64,000 nt of DNA from Pseudomonas graminis (GTDB lineage: Bacteria; Pseudomonadota; Gammaproteobacteria; Pseudomonadales; Pseudomonadaceae), in the NCBI RefSeq assembly GCF_013201545.1, contig NZ_CP053746.1, forward strand, positions 2,693,001-2,757,000, read 5' to 3'. A model generated the notes under the pieces. That model saw only the letters and a list, made by a program, of their open reading frames with translations. It searched no databases and was not told the origin of the DNA. Position numbers and translations under genes: made by a program. This document shows positions 49,698 to 58,665 of this stretch, in pieces. Each line of letters starts with the position of its first letter. The stretch's first letter is position 1.

Positions 49698-50476
49698 GCA
49701 CGCTGCCCAATCTGAACATCGCGTTGGTCCAGACCACGCTGGTTTGGCACGACGCCCCGGCGAACCACGCCCACTTCGAAGAATTGCTGGCCCAAGCCCA
49801 AGGCGCGGATCTGGTGATCCTGCCGGAGATGTTCACCACTGGGTTTTCGATGGAATCCGAACTGCTCGCCGAGCCCGAAGACGGCCCGACTGCCCAGTGG
49901 ATCCTGGCGCAGGCCAGGCAACTGGATGCCGTGGTGACCGGCAGCGTGATCATTCGCGACGCTGACGGCAGCCATCGCAATCGCCTGCTGTGGGCGCGAC
50001 CGGACGGCGAGCTGCTGCATTACGACAAGCGCCATCTGTTCAGAATGGCCGGGGAACACGAGCATTACAGCCCGGGCGAGCGCCAGGTGCAGTTCGAGCT
50101 TAAGGGCTGGCGGATTCGTCCGCTGATCTGCTACGACCTGCGTTTTCCGGTGTGGAGCCGTGACGCCCAGAATACCGATTTGCTGCTGTACACCGCCAAT
50201 TGGCCGGGCGCTCGCCGTCTGCACTGGAATCGCCTGCTGCCAGCGCGGGCCATCGAGAACCTCTGTTACGTCGCGGCGGTGAATCGCGTGGGCATCGATG
50301 GCAAGGGCTTTGCCTACACCGGCGACAGTCAGGTGCTGGATTTCCAGGGCGAGAGCCTGCTCAACATCGGCGAGGCAGACGGGGTGTTTCAGGTCAGCTT
50401 GTCAGCGCAGAGCCTGGCGGCGTACCGCGAGAAATTCCCGGCCTGTCTCGACGCTGATACATTCGAGATACAGTAA
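49685..50476 (+). CDS. omega-amidase (YafV/Nit2-like nitrilase superfamily)
   Basis: 263 residues. Nitrilase-superfamily triad: Glu in VILPEMFTTGF, Lys in HYDKRHLF, Cys in LICYDLRFPVW. This group deaminates alpha-ketoglutaramate and alpha-ketosuccinamate to 2-oxoglutarate and oxaloacetate, making glutamine transamination irreversible. Overlap with the aminotransferase gene supports a glutamine-transaminase/omega-amidase pair, used in methionine salvage in several bacteria. Confidence 0.88.
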   Translation: MRDLSTLPNLNIALVQTTLVWHDAPANHAHFEELLAQAQGADLVILPEMFTTGFSMESELLAEPEDGPTAQWILAQARQLDAVVTGSVIIRDADGSHRNRLLWARPDGELLHYDKRHLFRMAGEHEHYSPGERQVQFELKGWRIRPLICYDLRFPVWSRDAQNTDLLLYTANWPGARRLHWNRLLPARAIENLCYVAAVNRVGIDGKGFAYTGDSQVLDFQGESLLNIGEADGVFQVSLSAQSLAAYREKFPACLDADTFEIQ

Positions 50477-50481
50477 CGTCA

Positions 50482-50508
50482 TAGAGTTAACGGACGGGTG
50501 GTCGATAG
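50482..50508 (+). promoter_or_regulatory. sigma-28-like promoter of the first FlxA-like gene
   Basis: TAGAGTTA (50482-50489), an 11-base spacer, and GTCGATAG (50501-50508), compared with TAAAGTTT-N11-GCCGATAA: 6 of 8 in each box. The -10 ends 27 bases before the ATG. Confidence 0.6.
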
Positions 50509-50534
50509 CGGTTGTACCCAGACAGGAGATCGGT

Positions 50535-50966
50535 ATGACCACCATCAGCACATCCTCATTGAGTTCGTACTCCACCAGCTTCACGGTTGCGGTCAAGAAA
50601 GACGCCACGGCTGAAGTGGCTGACACCTCTACCACCACAGAGGCTGCGTCAGCGTCTGCAACGCCGGCGACCGCTGCGGGTAGCGCCGGCGGTGCCGGCG
50701 GGGCAGGTGGCGCGTCAGACTCTTCCAGCACCAGCGAGCAGGCCATCGCGAAACTGGAAGAGCAGATCAAGGAAACCCAGAAGCGCTTGCAGGAGCAGCA
50801 ACAGCAGCTCGCTGCCGCCCAGGCCAGCTCTGGCACCGACGAGGAAAAGTCTGCGCGCGTGATGGCGATTCAGGGACAGATCTCGTCGTCCACCGCCAGC
50901 CTGGCCACTGAGCAGGCGGCCCTCTTGCAACTGCAGAAGTCCGGCAGCATCAACACCACGGCCTGA
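50535..50966 (+). CDS. FlxA-like coiled-coil protein (paralogue 1)
   Basis: 143 residues from the ATG at 50535 (AGGAG upstream). Start MTTISTSSLSSYSTSF, then a Thr/Ala/Ser/Gly-rich stretch, then a coiled coil (IAKLEEQIKETQKRLQEQQQQLAAAQ) and the end GSINTTA. It is a paralogue of the next gene, sharing the MTTI-TSSL start, the coiled coil, the MAIQ-QIS segment and the terminal TTA. No signal peptide. It resembles FlxA, an uncharacterised E. coli protein of the FliA regulon. A sigma-28-like promoter sits in front. Function unknown. Confidence 0.72.
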   Translation: MTTISTSSLSSYSTSFTVAVKKDATAEVADTSTTTEAASASATPATAAGSAGGAGGAGGASDSSSTSEQAIAKLEEQIKETQKRLQEQQQQLAAAQASSGTDEEKSARVMAIQGQISSSTASLATEQAALLQLQKSGSINTTA

Positions 50967-50983
50967 TTCACTGATTCAGAGAC

Positions 50984-51014
50984 CAAACGCTCCATGACCT
51001 CGGTCGTGGGGCGT
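50984..51014 (+). other. hairpin between the two FlxA-like genes
   Basis: AACGCTCCATGACC pairs with GGTCGTGGGGCGTT, with three G-U pairs and a TCG loop. No T-tract follows, so a processing or partial-termination role is only possible. Confidence 0.4.
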
Positions 51015-51038
51015 TCCTGTGGGTGCAATAAATTCGAC

Positions 51039-51065
51039 TTCAGATGTTTGTACGCTGGCCGATAC
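51039..51065 (+). promoter_or_regulatory. sigma-28-like promoter of the second FlxA-like gene
   Basis: The -10 GCCGATAC (51058-51065) matches the FliA consensus at 7 of 8. The -35 region TTCAGATG (51039-51046) is weak (4 of 8). The -10 ends 27 bases before the ATG, exactly as for the first paralogue. Confidence 0.6.
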
Positions 51066-51091
51066 AACGTGCACCTCATAAGGAGTTCATC

Positions 51092-51499
51092 ATGACCACT
51101 ATCAACACCAGTTCCTTGGGTGCTTACTCCAGCGTGTTCACGGCTGCCGTCAAGACCGACGACGCCACCAAGAGCGATGCCAAGGCTGCCAGTGTCGAGC
51201 TGCGTGGCAATGTGTATGGAGACTCCAAGGCGTCTGGCGCCACTGAGTCAGGCGACGCGCCGAGCATGAAGGAGGAGATGATCAAGCAGTTGCAGGAGCA
51301 GATTCAGCGAACCCAGAAGATTCTCCAGCAGCAGCAGGCTCAGCTGGCCGCGGCTCAAGGCAGCAAGGCGCCGGATGAGCTGAAGGCGACGCAGGTCATG
51401 GCTATCCAACAGCAGATTTCCGGGACCATGGCTCAACTGGGCGCACTGCAGGCTTCTCTGTTGAACTTGATGAAAGTCAAAGTCGACACCACGGCCTGA
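51092..51499 (+). CDS. FlxA-like coiled-coil protein (paralogue 2)
   Basis: 135 residues from the ATG at 51092 (AAGGAG upstream). Start MTTINTSSLGAYSSVF, a charged variable region, then the coiled coil MIKQLQEQIQRTQKILQQQQAQLAAAQ and the end KVKVDTTA. Homologous to the preceding gene from end to end except the central region, so the pair arose by tandem duplication. It has its own sigma-28-like promoter and is followed by a strong terminator. Function unknown; export with flagellar proteins is a possibility, not shown by sequence. Confidence 0.72.
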   Translation: MTTINTSSLGAYSSVFTAAVKTDDATKSDAKAASVELRGNVYGDSKASGATESGDAPSMKEEMIKQLQEQIQRTQKILQQQQAQLAAAQGSKAPDELKATQVMAIQQQISGTMAQLGALQASLLNLMKVKVDTTA

Positions 51500-51515
51500 C
51501 AATCCGGCGTTAAAC

Positions 51516-51553
51516 AAAAGGCCCTGAAGCTTGCACTTCAGGGCCTTTTTTTG
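51516..51553. terminator. bidirectional terminator between the FlxA-like gene and leuA
   Basis: A 14-base-pair stem (51516-51529 with 51536-51549), loop CTTGCA, then four more T. It serves the plus-strand gene and, in reverse, leuA. Confidence 0.88.
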
Positions 51554-51591
51554 TCGCTACGGGTTTTACCACGCAGCGTGCTTGCCGGCGA

Positions 51592-53274
51592 TTACGCCGC
51601 CTTCGTCGCGTCAGCCTGCAGCAAGCCACGATTGAGCGCGCTGAACAGCGCCTTGAAGCTCGCGGTGGTGATGTTCTCGTCGATACCGACGCCATGCACC
51701 GCGCGGTCGCCATCTACACGCAACTCGATGTAGGCGGCGGCCTTGGCGGTAGTACCTGCGCCAATGGCATGTTCGTTGTAATCCATGATCTCGGCCGAAA
51801 CCGGCAGGCCGGCGACCAGCGCTTCCAGTGCACCGTTGCCCGTGCCTTTCCAGCGCAGGTTGCTCTCGCTGTCGCCCATGCCGGTCACGACCACTTCCAC
51901 GGCGCTGTTACCGTTCTCTTCCTGCAAGCGATGGCTGACCAACGCGTAGGGCTTGTTGGCCTGCAGGTATTCACGCTTGAACAGCGAGTAAATCTGCTGA
52001 GCCGTCATCTCCAGACCCAAACGATCGGTCTCGCCCTGAACCACCTGGCTGAATTCGATCTGCATGCGACGGGGCAGGGAAATGCCGTATTCCTGTTCGA
52101 GCAGGTAAGTGATCCCGCCTTTACCAGACTGGCTGTTGACGCGGATGACCGCCTCGTAGCTGCGGCCAATATCAGCCGGGTCGATCGGCAGGTAAGGCAC
52201 TTCCCACAGCGTGCCGTCCTTCTGCTGGGTGAAGCCCTTGCGGATCGCGTCCTGGTGAGAGCCGGAAAACGCGGTGTGCACCAGATCGCCGACGTACGGA
52301 TGACGCGGGTGTACCGGAATCTGGTTGCATTCCTCGACCACCTTGCGCACGCCGTCGATGTCGGAGAAATCCAGCTGCGGATTCAGGCCCTGGGTGTACA
52401 TGTTCAGCGCGACGGTCACGAGGTCGACGTTGCCGGTGCGCTCGCCATTGCCGAACAGGCAGCCTTCAACACGATCCGCGCCGGCCATCAGGCCCAGCTC
52501 GGTCGCGGCGACGCCGGTGCCACGGTCATTGTGGGTGTGCAGGCTGATGATCACGCTGTCACGACGGGAAATGTTGCGGCAGAACCATTCGATCTGGTCG
52601 GCGTAAATGTTCGGGGTGGCGACTTCGACGGTGGCTGGCAGATTGAGGATCACCTTGTTCTGCGGCGTCGCGTTCCACACTTCGATGACGGCGTCGCAGA
52701 CTTCCTTGGCGAACTCCAGCTCGGTGGCGCTGAACGTCTCAGGCGAGTACTCGAACTGCCATTGGGTTTCTGGCTGCAGGGCGGCGTATTTGACGAACAG
52801 CTGAGCAGCATTCACGGCGATGGCTTTCACGCCCGCTTTGTCCTGGTTGAAGACGATGCGGCGGAAGGACGGGCAGGTGGCGTTGTAAAGATGGACGATG
52901 GCTTTTTTCGCACCGCGCAGGGACTCGAACGTCCGCGCGATCAGGTCTTCGCGGGCCTGAGTCAGCACCTGAATGGTGGTGTCGTCCGGGATATGGCCGT
53001 CTTCGATGAGCGTGCGCACGAAGTCGAAATCGGTTTGCGAGGCGGAAGGGAAGGAGGCTTCGATTTCCTTCACGCCGACTTGAACGAGGGTCTTCCAGAA
53101 ACGCAGCTTTTTGACCGCATCCATGGGCTCGATCAGCGACTGGTTACCGTCACGCAAGTCGGAACTGCACCAGATCGGCGCCGCAGTGATGGTCTTGGAA
53201 GGCCAGGTGCGGTCAGGCAGGTCGATGACAGGAAAGGCGCGGTACTTGGTCGAGGGATCTTTGAGCATGGTCAT
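51592..53274 (-). CDS. leuA: 2-isopropylmalate synthase
   Basis: 560 residues from the ATG at 53274, with AAGGA eight bases upstream (start [14 protein letters not shown]). First committed step of leucine synthesis: condensation of acetyl-CoA and 2-oxoisovalerate. Metal and substrate motifs are [24 protein letters not shown] and [12 protein letters not shown]. The C-terminal domain after about residue 430 is the leucine-binding regulatory domain. A possible leader peptide lies upstream. Confidence 0.96.
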   Translation of the reverse strand: MTMLKDPSTKYRAFPVIDLPDRTWPSKTITAAPIWCSSDLRDGNQSLIEPMDAVKKLRFWKTLVQVGVKEIEASFPSASQTDFDFVRTLIEDGHIPDDTTIQVLTQAREDLIARTFESLRGAKKAIVHLYNATCPSFRRIVFNQDKAGVKAIAVNAAQLFVKYAALQPETQWQFEYSPETFSATELEFAKEVCDAVIEVWNATPQNKVILNLPATVEVATPNIYADQIEWFCRNISRRDSVIISLHTHNDRGTGVAATELGLMAGADRVEGCLFGNGERTGNVDLVTVALNMYTQGLNPQLDFSDIDGVRKVVEECNQIPVHPRHPYVGDLVHTAFSGSHQDAIRKGFTQQKDGTLWEVPYLPIDPADIGRSYEAVIRVNSQSGKGGITYLLEQEYGISLPRRMQIEFSQVVQGETDRLGLEMTAQQIYSLFKREYLQANKPYALVSHRLQEENGNSAVEVVVTGMGDSESNLRWKGTGNGALEALVAGLPVSAEIMDYNEHAIGAGTTAKAAAYIELRVDGDRAVHGVGIDENITTASFKALFSALNRGLLQADATKAA

Positions 53275-53366
53275 GTGAATAATCCTTGTTGTACTCAGGG
53301 CCGAAAGAAGGCGGCCAGCCGGTTGATGCGAGAGTAGCACTGCGGGTGAGCGTCGAGGCACCGCGT

Positions 53367-53444
53367 TCAGCTTTGCAGTCGTGCACTGACGAGGCAGAGG
53401 CAGCGATGTTGACGCATCAGAATGAGGGTGTGAGAGGTTTTCAT
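53367..53444 (-). CDS. possible leuA leader peptide
   Basis: A 25-codon frame ending 92 bases before leuA, with five Leu codons (CTC, CTG, CTC, CTC, CTG), three clustered in CLCLV and after. The ribosome-binding site is weak. The following 92 bases contain GC-rich inverted repeats (for example GGCCG with CGGCC) but no clear T-tract. It could be an attenuator leader or a chance frame. Confidence 0.35.
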   Translation of the reverse strand: MKTSHTLILMRQHRCLCLVSARLQS

Positions 53445-53656
53445 GTCGCCAAACGTAACCAATGAGGTGAAAGGTGGCAAGCGGTTGCGGGAAATTGATG
53501 AATAATCTCGCGTAATTGCATTATCCGGGTTTTGATCGCGATTTTCTCCAGTTTGTCGCTGGTCCGTTGCTCGTGCCGTTGACTCCAAGCAACGCGTAGC
53601 TCCCAATTGCACTCCCACACCCGATCACCACAACAACCCGTGTAGAGGACCATCCC
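53445..53656. other. divergent promoter region, leuA and small orphan gene
   Basis: Contains AT-rich text around 53500-53535. A minus-strand TTGCCA with 17-base spacing to TACGTT is a weak candidate leuA promoter. No gene is supported here apart from the leader frame next to it. Confidence 0.35.
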
Positions 53657-53977
53657 ATGAAAGAAGCAGACTGGAAAATTCTCAGCCGACTAAGACCTCT
53701 AGCCGTGGAGCGCCTTTACGAGCGTATCTGGCAGGACATTCTGAAAAAAACAGCGGTAACGGACAAAGATGCTCGAGACCGCGTCCAAGGTGTCAGGGAT
53801 GTGGCTAACAAGGGCGATAAACTTGTGGCTAAGGTGTTCGACTCCACCAACTTTTCAAGAAGTAATTTCAGTTTTCACCTCTATGCGCTGGTCGCGGAGG
53901 ATCTGATTACTGATGAGGAGCTGCGGCAGTTCAGCGATGAAGTCCAGGATCGGCTAAAACTGTGGCGCGAGGGGTGA
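53657..53977 (+). CDS. hypothetical protein, all-helical
   Basis: 106 residues, charged, no signal peptide or membrane helix. It starts MKEADWKILSRLRPLAVERLYERIW and ends with LITDEELRQFSDEVQDRLKLW, like a family of small uncharacterised Pseudomonas proteins. Codon use is more AT-rich than its neighbours (AAA, AAC, ACT and TTT common), hinting at a different origin or low expression. No cysteines. Function unknown. Confidence 0.65.
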   Translation: MKEADWKILSRLRPLAVERLYERIWQDILKKTAVTDKDARDRVQGVRDVANKGDKLVAKVFDSTNFSRSNFSFHLYALVAEDLITDEELRQFSDEVQDRLKLWREG

Positions 53978-54060
53978 AGCAGAGCTGACTTCATCCCTGT
54001 TCGCATGCGGTTCGGTTTGCGTACTTGATGGCACGCCGCTAAGAGTCCCGTCAAAAGGTG

Positions 54061-54903
54061 TTACGGCTGAAACGCATTAATGAAAATCGCCGGATCCACC
54101 CGCGCGTCATTCAGGCTGACGTTCCAGTGCATGTGCGGCCCCGTTGCGCGACCGGTCGAACCGACGCGCCCGACCACACCACCGCGCGGAACGGCATCGC
54201 CAACCTTCACGTCGATCTTCGACATATGGCAGAACATGCTGATAAAGCCCTGACCGTGATCGACGAACACTGTGTTGCCGTTAAAGAAGTAGTTGCCGAT
54301 CAGAATCACTTTGCCGGCCGCTGGCGATTTGATAGGCGTGCCCGCAGGGACCGCGAAGTCCAGTCCGGCGTGAGGGTTGCGCTCCTCGCCGTTGAAGAAG
54401 CGCCGCACGCCGAATTTGCTGGAGAGCGGCCCGTCCACCGGCTTGTCCAGCAACAGGTTGCTCGGTGTCACGGGACTGAACGTGCGGTAGGCGCGAACCT
54501 GCACGTCGAGTTCCTGCTCGATGCGCTTGAGGTCGTCCGGGTTCGGATTAACCTGACGCTGATTCTTCAGCGTGATGCGCTGCTCCGGGTACTTCTTGTT
54601 GCCCACCACGAAAGGCAGGTTGCGGCCGCCGCTGCTGACCTGCTGCGCAGTGCCTGGCTTGACGCTCAGCGGAATGCCGACGATGGCCAGCCAGCGCGCG
54701 TCCTGATCCTTGACCACCAGCACGGGTTTGCCCTGCCAGGTTGCTTTGGGCGCTTGTGCCGCAGGGCCCAGATCGACCACCGCCACGCCGCCGGGCACGG
54801 GCTTGTTGAGCAGGCGGGAAATGTAGCTGTCAGCGTAGGCGGGCAGGGCAGCACACATGACCAATGCAGCAGTTGCCAACGAACGGGTTAGAAAAGAAGG
54901 CAT
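54061..54903 (-). CDS. M23 family peptidase (LytM-type)
   Basis: 280 residues with a signal peptide (cleavage near AYA-D, residue 24). The C-terminal M23 domain has its zinc ligands in HAGLDF (HxxxD) and HMHW (HxH), so it should be an active endopeptidase cutting peptidoglycan cross-links. The N-terminal 130 residues form a separate domain (KPVPGGVAVVDLGP onward). The gene starts three bases after the xseA stop, so the two are co-transcribed. Confidence 0.9.
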   Translation of the reverse strand: MPSFLTRSLATAALVMCAALPAYADSYISRLLNKPVPGGVAVVDLGPAAQAPKATWQGKPVLVVKDQDARWLAIVGIPLSVKPGTAQQVSSGGRNLPFVVGNKKYPEQRITLKNQRQVNPNPDDLKRIEQELDVQVRAYRTFSPVTPSNLLLDKPVDGPLSSKFGVRRFFNGEERNPHAGLDFAVPAGTPIKSPAAGKVILIGNYFFNGNTVFVDHGQGFISMFCHMSKIDVKVGDAVPRGGVVGRVGSTGRATGPHMHWNVSLNDARVDPAIFINAFQP

Positions 54904-54906
54904 TGA

Positions 54907-56286
54907 TCAATCCAGAAGTGAAAGGGTGACAGGCGTTAGATGATTGTCTTCAACACGCACTTGCAGCTCGCCGTCTGCCAGTTTTGCCGTCAGGCGCTGA
55001 CCCTGATGCGTTTGCTCGGCAGCGCGAACGGCCCTGCCGCGTTCATCCAGCAAAATACTGTAACCACGGCCAAGGGTCGCCAGCGGGCTGACCACGTTGA
55101 GCGTCTGCACCTGACTTTGCAGCTGCAAGCGACGGCTCTTGAGGTTCTCCTTGATCGCACGGGGCAGCCGCTCGGCCAATACCGCCAGGCGCTGCCGCAG
55201 AAACATCAGCGTGCGTCCCGGATGTTGCGCGGCCAGGCGACTTTCCAGATGGCTCATGCGCACTTGGCGCTTGTGCATCTGCTGCTCGAAGGCCCGGCGC
55301 ATGCGCATGTCCAGATCGTCGAGGCGCTGAGCGCGCTGGCGTAACCGTTCACCGGGGTGACGCAAGCGGCGGGAAATCCCGTCCAGTCGCAATTGCTCGC
55401 GCATCAACCGGTCCTGCATGCGGCTGATCAGTCGGCGCTCCAGGCTGTCGACCCGACGGTGCAGATCGCTTGAATCCGGCGCCAGCAATTCAGCGGCGGC
55501 GGAGGGCGTCGGCGCGCGCACGTCGGCGACGAAGTCACTGATCGACACGTCGGTTTCGTGGCCGACGGCGCTGACGATCGGCGTCACGCACGCATCGATG
55601 GCGCGGGCGACGGCTTCCTCGTTGAAGCACCAGAGGTCCTCCAGCGAACCGCCGCCCCGGGCGAGGATCAACGCATCGAAGCCTCGGCCGTCGGCGAGCT
55701 TCAACGCGCGGACAATCTGGCCGATGGCTTCGCGGCCCTGCACGGCAGTGGGGATCAGGGTGAGTTCAACCTGGGGCGCGCGACGGCGAAACACGCTGAT
55801 GATGTCGCGAATCACCGCACCGGTCGGGGAACTGATGATGCCGATGCGCTTAGGGTGCAGCGGCAGGGCGACCTTGCGCTCGGCGCTGAACATGCCTTCG
55901 GCGCTGAGCTTTTCCTTCAACGCATCGAAGGCCAGACGCAGCGCGCCATCGCCAGCAGGCTCGACGGTGTCGAGAATCAGCTGATAGTCGCCGCGACCTT
56001 CAAACAGCGAGACCTTGCCGCGTACCTTGACCGCCAGGCCGTCCTTCAACGCCTGACGTACCCGCGCTGCGTTGCTGCGAAACAACGCGCAACGCACCTG
56101 GGCGCCGGAGTCCTTCAGCGTGAAGTAAACGTGCCCTGAGGCGGGACGCGAGAGGTTGGAAATCTCGCCCTCGACCCAGATGCTGGAAAACACATCCTCC
56201 AGCAGCACGCGTGCGCGGCCGTTGAGCTGGCTGACAGTGAGGACGTCCCGGTCAAGGCCGAGTCTTGCGAAGGGGTCTTTGATCAT
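54907..56286 (-). CDS. xseA: exodeoxyribonuclease VII large subunit
   Basis: 459 residues from the ATG at 56286 (MIKDPFARLGLDRDVLTVSQLN). OB-fold nucleic-acid domain (VWVEGEISN-like IWVEGEISNLSRPASGHVYFTLKD), catalytic domain with RIGIISSPTGAVIRDI and LARGGGSLEDLWCFNEEAVARAI, then a long coiled coil. It degrades single-stranded DNA together with XseB, encoded elsewhere. The nine-codon longer frame lacks support. Confidence 0.95.
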   Translation of the reverse strand: MIKDPFARLGLDRDVLTVSQLNGRARVLLEDVFSSIWVEGEISNLSRPASGHVYFTLKDSGAQVRCALFRSNAARVRQALKDGLAVKVRGKVSLFEGRGDYQLILDTVEPAGDGALRLAFDALKEKLSAEGMFSAERKVALPLHPKRIGIISSPTGAVIRDIISVFRRRAPQVELTLIPTAVQGREAIGQIVRALKLADGRGFDALILARGGGSLEDLWCFNEEAVARAIDACVTPIVSAVGHETDVSISDFVADVRAPTPSAAAELLAPDSSDLHRRVDSLERRLISRMQDRLMREQLRLDGISRRLRHPGERLRQRAQRLDDLDMRMRRAFEQQMHKRQVRMSHLESRLAAQHPGRTLMFLRQRLAVLAERLPRAIKENLKSRRLQLQSQVQTLNVVSPLATLGRGYSILLDERGRAVRAAEQTHQGQRLTAKLADGELQVRVEDNHLTPVTLSLLD

Positions 56287-56422
56287 GGCGGCATCATAAA
56301 GGCATTGGGGCACGGGTCACCACATCAGATCGCTGACGGCCGGCGCATCGACGGCCATACTTGACGTCACCGACAGCGCGATTAAGCTGCCGCCCCCCGA
56401 TTACTCGTCAGACAGGCCCTTC

Positions 56423-56971
56423 ATGGACACCCAAAGCATCATCGTCCCGCAAATCTCCAGCTTTCCTGCGCACGAAGCGAAGGCGCGGGCGATCCTGCGC
56501 TGGCTGGTGAAGCTGAACGTCGTCGAAGAATCACTGACCACCTGCGGCCGCAGCTTCAATCGCATGGCTTACGCGATTGCGCCCGGCGCGCGACGCTTCG
56601 TTGAAAACCCTGACGCCTTGCCGTTCGGTCAGCCGGTCAACGGTCTGGAAATCGTCCTCAAGCGCTGCATCTATACGCCGCAGCAGGGCTTCAAGGAGGA
56701 GGCCGGTTGCCCTGAATGCCGGCGCGAGATCGGCGAAGCCCTGTTCGACAGTCTGGAAGACTGGATGCCGGGCCACACCGACAACTTCATGTGCCCCGAA
56801 TGCCGCCATGAGGACGACATCAACGGCTTCCTGTTTCTGGAGCCGTGCGGGTTCTCGAATCTGGGATTCATCTTCAATAACTGGCTGGACGCCGGCTTTA
56901 AAAGCAGCTTTATCGAGGCGTTTGCCGAGCGCATGGACCGTCCGGTGTCCCATGTCAAAGTCAGGATGTAG
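56423..56971 (+). CDS. hypothetical protein with two zinc-ribbon CPxC pairs
   Basis: 182 residues. CPEC pairs at 96-99 and 124-127 could bind one zinc. The rest is compact with many aromatic residues (EPCGFSNLGFIFNNWLDAGF). It is a conserved pseudomonad protein; some databases name it a sugar ABC-transporter ATPase, but no Walker motif is present, so that name is wrong. It lies between xseA and guaB with its own start. Function unknown. Confidence 0.75.
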   Translation: MDTQSIIVPQISSFPAHEAKARAILRWLVKLNVVEESLTTCGRSFNRMAYAIAPGARRFVENPDALPFGQPVNGLEIVLKRCIYTPQQGFKEEAGCPECRREIGEALFDSLEDWMPGHTDNFMCPECRHEDDINGFLFLEPCGFSNLGFIFNNWLDAGFKSSFIEAFAERMDRPVSHVKVRM

Positions 56972-57033
56972 ATCTTCGCCGCCGTCATTGGGCGCATTAA
57001 TCCGGTTCATTAGTAAATAGCCTGATCTTTACA

Positions 57034-57062
57034 TTGAGATACTGCAGGTGTCTGGGTACAAT
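57034..57062 (+). promoter_or_regulatory. sigma-70 promoter of guaB
   Basis: TTGAGA (57034-57039), a 17-base spacer, and TACAAT (57057-57062), 35 bases before the guaB ATG. Confidence 0.75.
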
Positions 57063-57097
57063 GGCGCGCTTCCATTTTCCCGCTCGGGAGCCCAGCG

Positions 57098-58567
57098 ATG
57101 CTGCGTATCAGCCAAGAAGCCCTTACATTCGACGACATTCTCCTTGTGCCCGGTTATTCCGAGGTGCTTCCCAACGAAGTCAGTCTGAAAACACGATTGA
57201 CCCGTGGCATCGAACTCAACATCCCCCTCGTTTCCGCCGCTATGGACACCGTCACTGAAGCCCGTCTGGCGATCGCCATGGCTCAGGAAGGCGGCATCGG
57301 CATCATCCACAAGAACATGACCGTCGAGCAGCAAGCTGCCGAAGTGCGCAAGGTCAAGAAGTTCGAAGCGGGTGTGGTCAAGGATCCGATCACCATTGAG
57401 GCTGACGCCACCGTTCGCGACCTGTTCGAACTGACCCGTCAACACAACATCTCCGGCGTTCCGGTCCTGCATGACGGCGAGCTCGTCGGCATCGTGACCT
57501 CCCGCGACGTCCGCTTTGAAACCCGCCTCGATATCCCTGTCCGTGAAGTGATGACGCCGAAAGAGCGTCTTGTCACCGTCCGTGAAGGCGCCGACAAGTA
57601 CGAAGTGCGCGATCTGCTGCACAAGCACCGCCTGGAAAAAGTCCTGATCGTCGACGACAAGTTCGCGCTCAAGGGCATGATGACCGTCAAGGACATCGAG
57701 AAATCCAAAGCCTGGCCTCTGGCGAGCAAGGACGACCAGGGTCGCCTGCGGGTCGGCGCTGCAGTCGGCACCGGTAAAGACACCGGCGAACGCGTCAGCG
57801 CGCTGGTTGCTGCGGGCGTGGACGTCATCGTTGTCGATACCGCACATGGCCACTCCAAAGGCGTGATCGACCGCGTTCGCTGGGTTAAACAGAATTTCCC
57901 TGACGTGCAAGTCATCGGCGGCAATATCGCCACCGGCGCCGCTGCACGGGCACTGGTCGAAGCCGGCGCTGACGGCGTCAAGGTCGGCATCGGTCCTGGC
58001 TCCATCTGCACCACCCGTATCGTCGCTGGCGTGGGCGTCCCGCAGATCAGCGCCATTGCCAACGTGGCCTCGGCACTGGAAGGCACAGACGTTCCCCTGA
58101 TCGCCGACGGAGGCATCCGTTTCTCGGGTGACCTGTCCAAGGCCATCGTTGCCGGTGCGTACTGCGTGATGATGGGTTCGATGTTTGCCGGTACTGAAGA
58201 AGCACCGGGCGAGATCGAGCTGTTCCAAGGCCGTTCTTACAAGGCCTATCGCGGCATGGGTTCGCTGGGCGCAATGTCCCAGGCCCAAGGCTCGTCGGAC
58301 CGTTACTTCCAGGACTCATCCGATGGCGCGGAAAAACTCGTACCGGAAGGTATCGAAGGCCGCGTTGCGTACAAGGGTTCGCTGACTGCCATCGTTCACC
58401 AGTTGATGGGCGGCCTGCGCTCGTCGATGGGTTACACCGGCAGCGCCGACATCCACGAAATGCGCACCAAGCCTGAGTTCGTGCGCATCACCGGTGCCGG
58501 CATGGCCGAGTCTCACGTTCACGACGTGCAGATCACCAAGGAAGCGCCGAACTACCGCGTAGGTTGA
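57098..58567 (+). CDS. guaB: inosine-5'-monophosphate dehydrogenase
   Basis: 489 residues. Oxidises IMP to XMP, the first step to GMP. The TIM-barrel halves flank a CBS pair (about 95-205). The catalytic cysteine is in GPGSICTTR and the flap in [11 protein letters not shown]. Followed by guaA, so the two GMP-specific steps form an operon. Confidence 0.97.
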   Translation: MLRISQEALTFDDILLVPGYSEVLPNEVSLKTRLTRGIELNIPLVSAAMDTVTEARLAIAMAQEGGIGIIHKNMTVEQQAAEVRKVKKFEAGVVKDPITIEADATVRDLFELTRQHNISGVPVLHDGELVGIVTSRDVRFETRLDIPVREVMTPKERLVTVREGADKYEVRDLLHKHRLEKVLIVDDKFALKGMMTVKDIEKSKAWPLASKDDQGRLRVGAAVGTGKDTGERVSALVAAGVDVIVVDTAHGHSKGVIDRVRWVKQNFPDVQVIGGNIATGAAARALVEAGADGVKVGIGPGSICTTRIVAGVGVPQISAIANVASALEGTDVPLIADGGIRFSGDLSKAIVAGAYCVMMGSMFAGTEEAPGEIELFQGRSYKAYRGMGSLGAMSQAQGSSDRYFQDSSDGAEKLVPEGIEGRVAYKGSLTAIVHQLMGGLRSSMGYTGSADIHEMRTKPEFVRITGAGMAESHVHDVQITKEAPNYRVG

Positions 58568-58574
58568 TCGGAAC

Positions 58575-58645
58575 GCGCCTGATGACTCAGGCGCGCTTCA
58601 CGAATTGTTTACCGGGGCTGTTCATGACAGCCCCGTCTTGTTTCT
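58575..58645 (+). terminator. tandem hairpins between guaB and guaA
   Basis: Hairpin 1: GCGCCTGA (58575-58582) with TCAGGCGC (58587-58594). Hairpin 2: CGGGGCTG (58613-58620) with CAGCCCCG (58628-58635), followed by TCTTGTTTCTG. The second resembles a weak terminator, perhaps partly uncoupling guaA from guaB. Confidence 0.5.
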
Positions 58646-58665
58646 GATTTTCGACGAGAATGACT

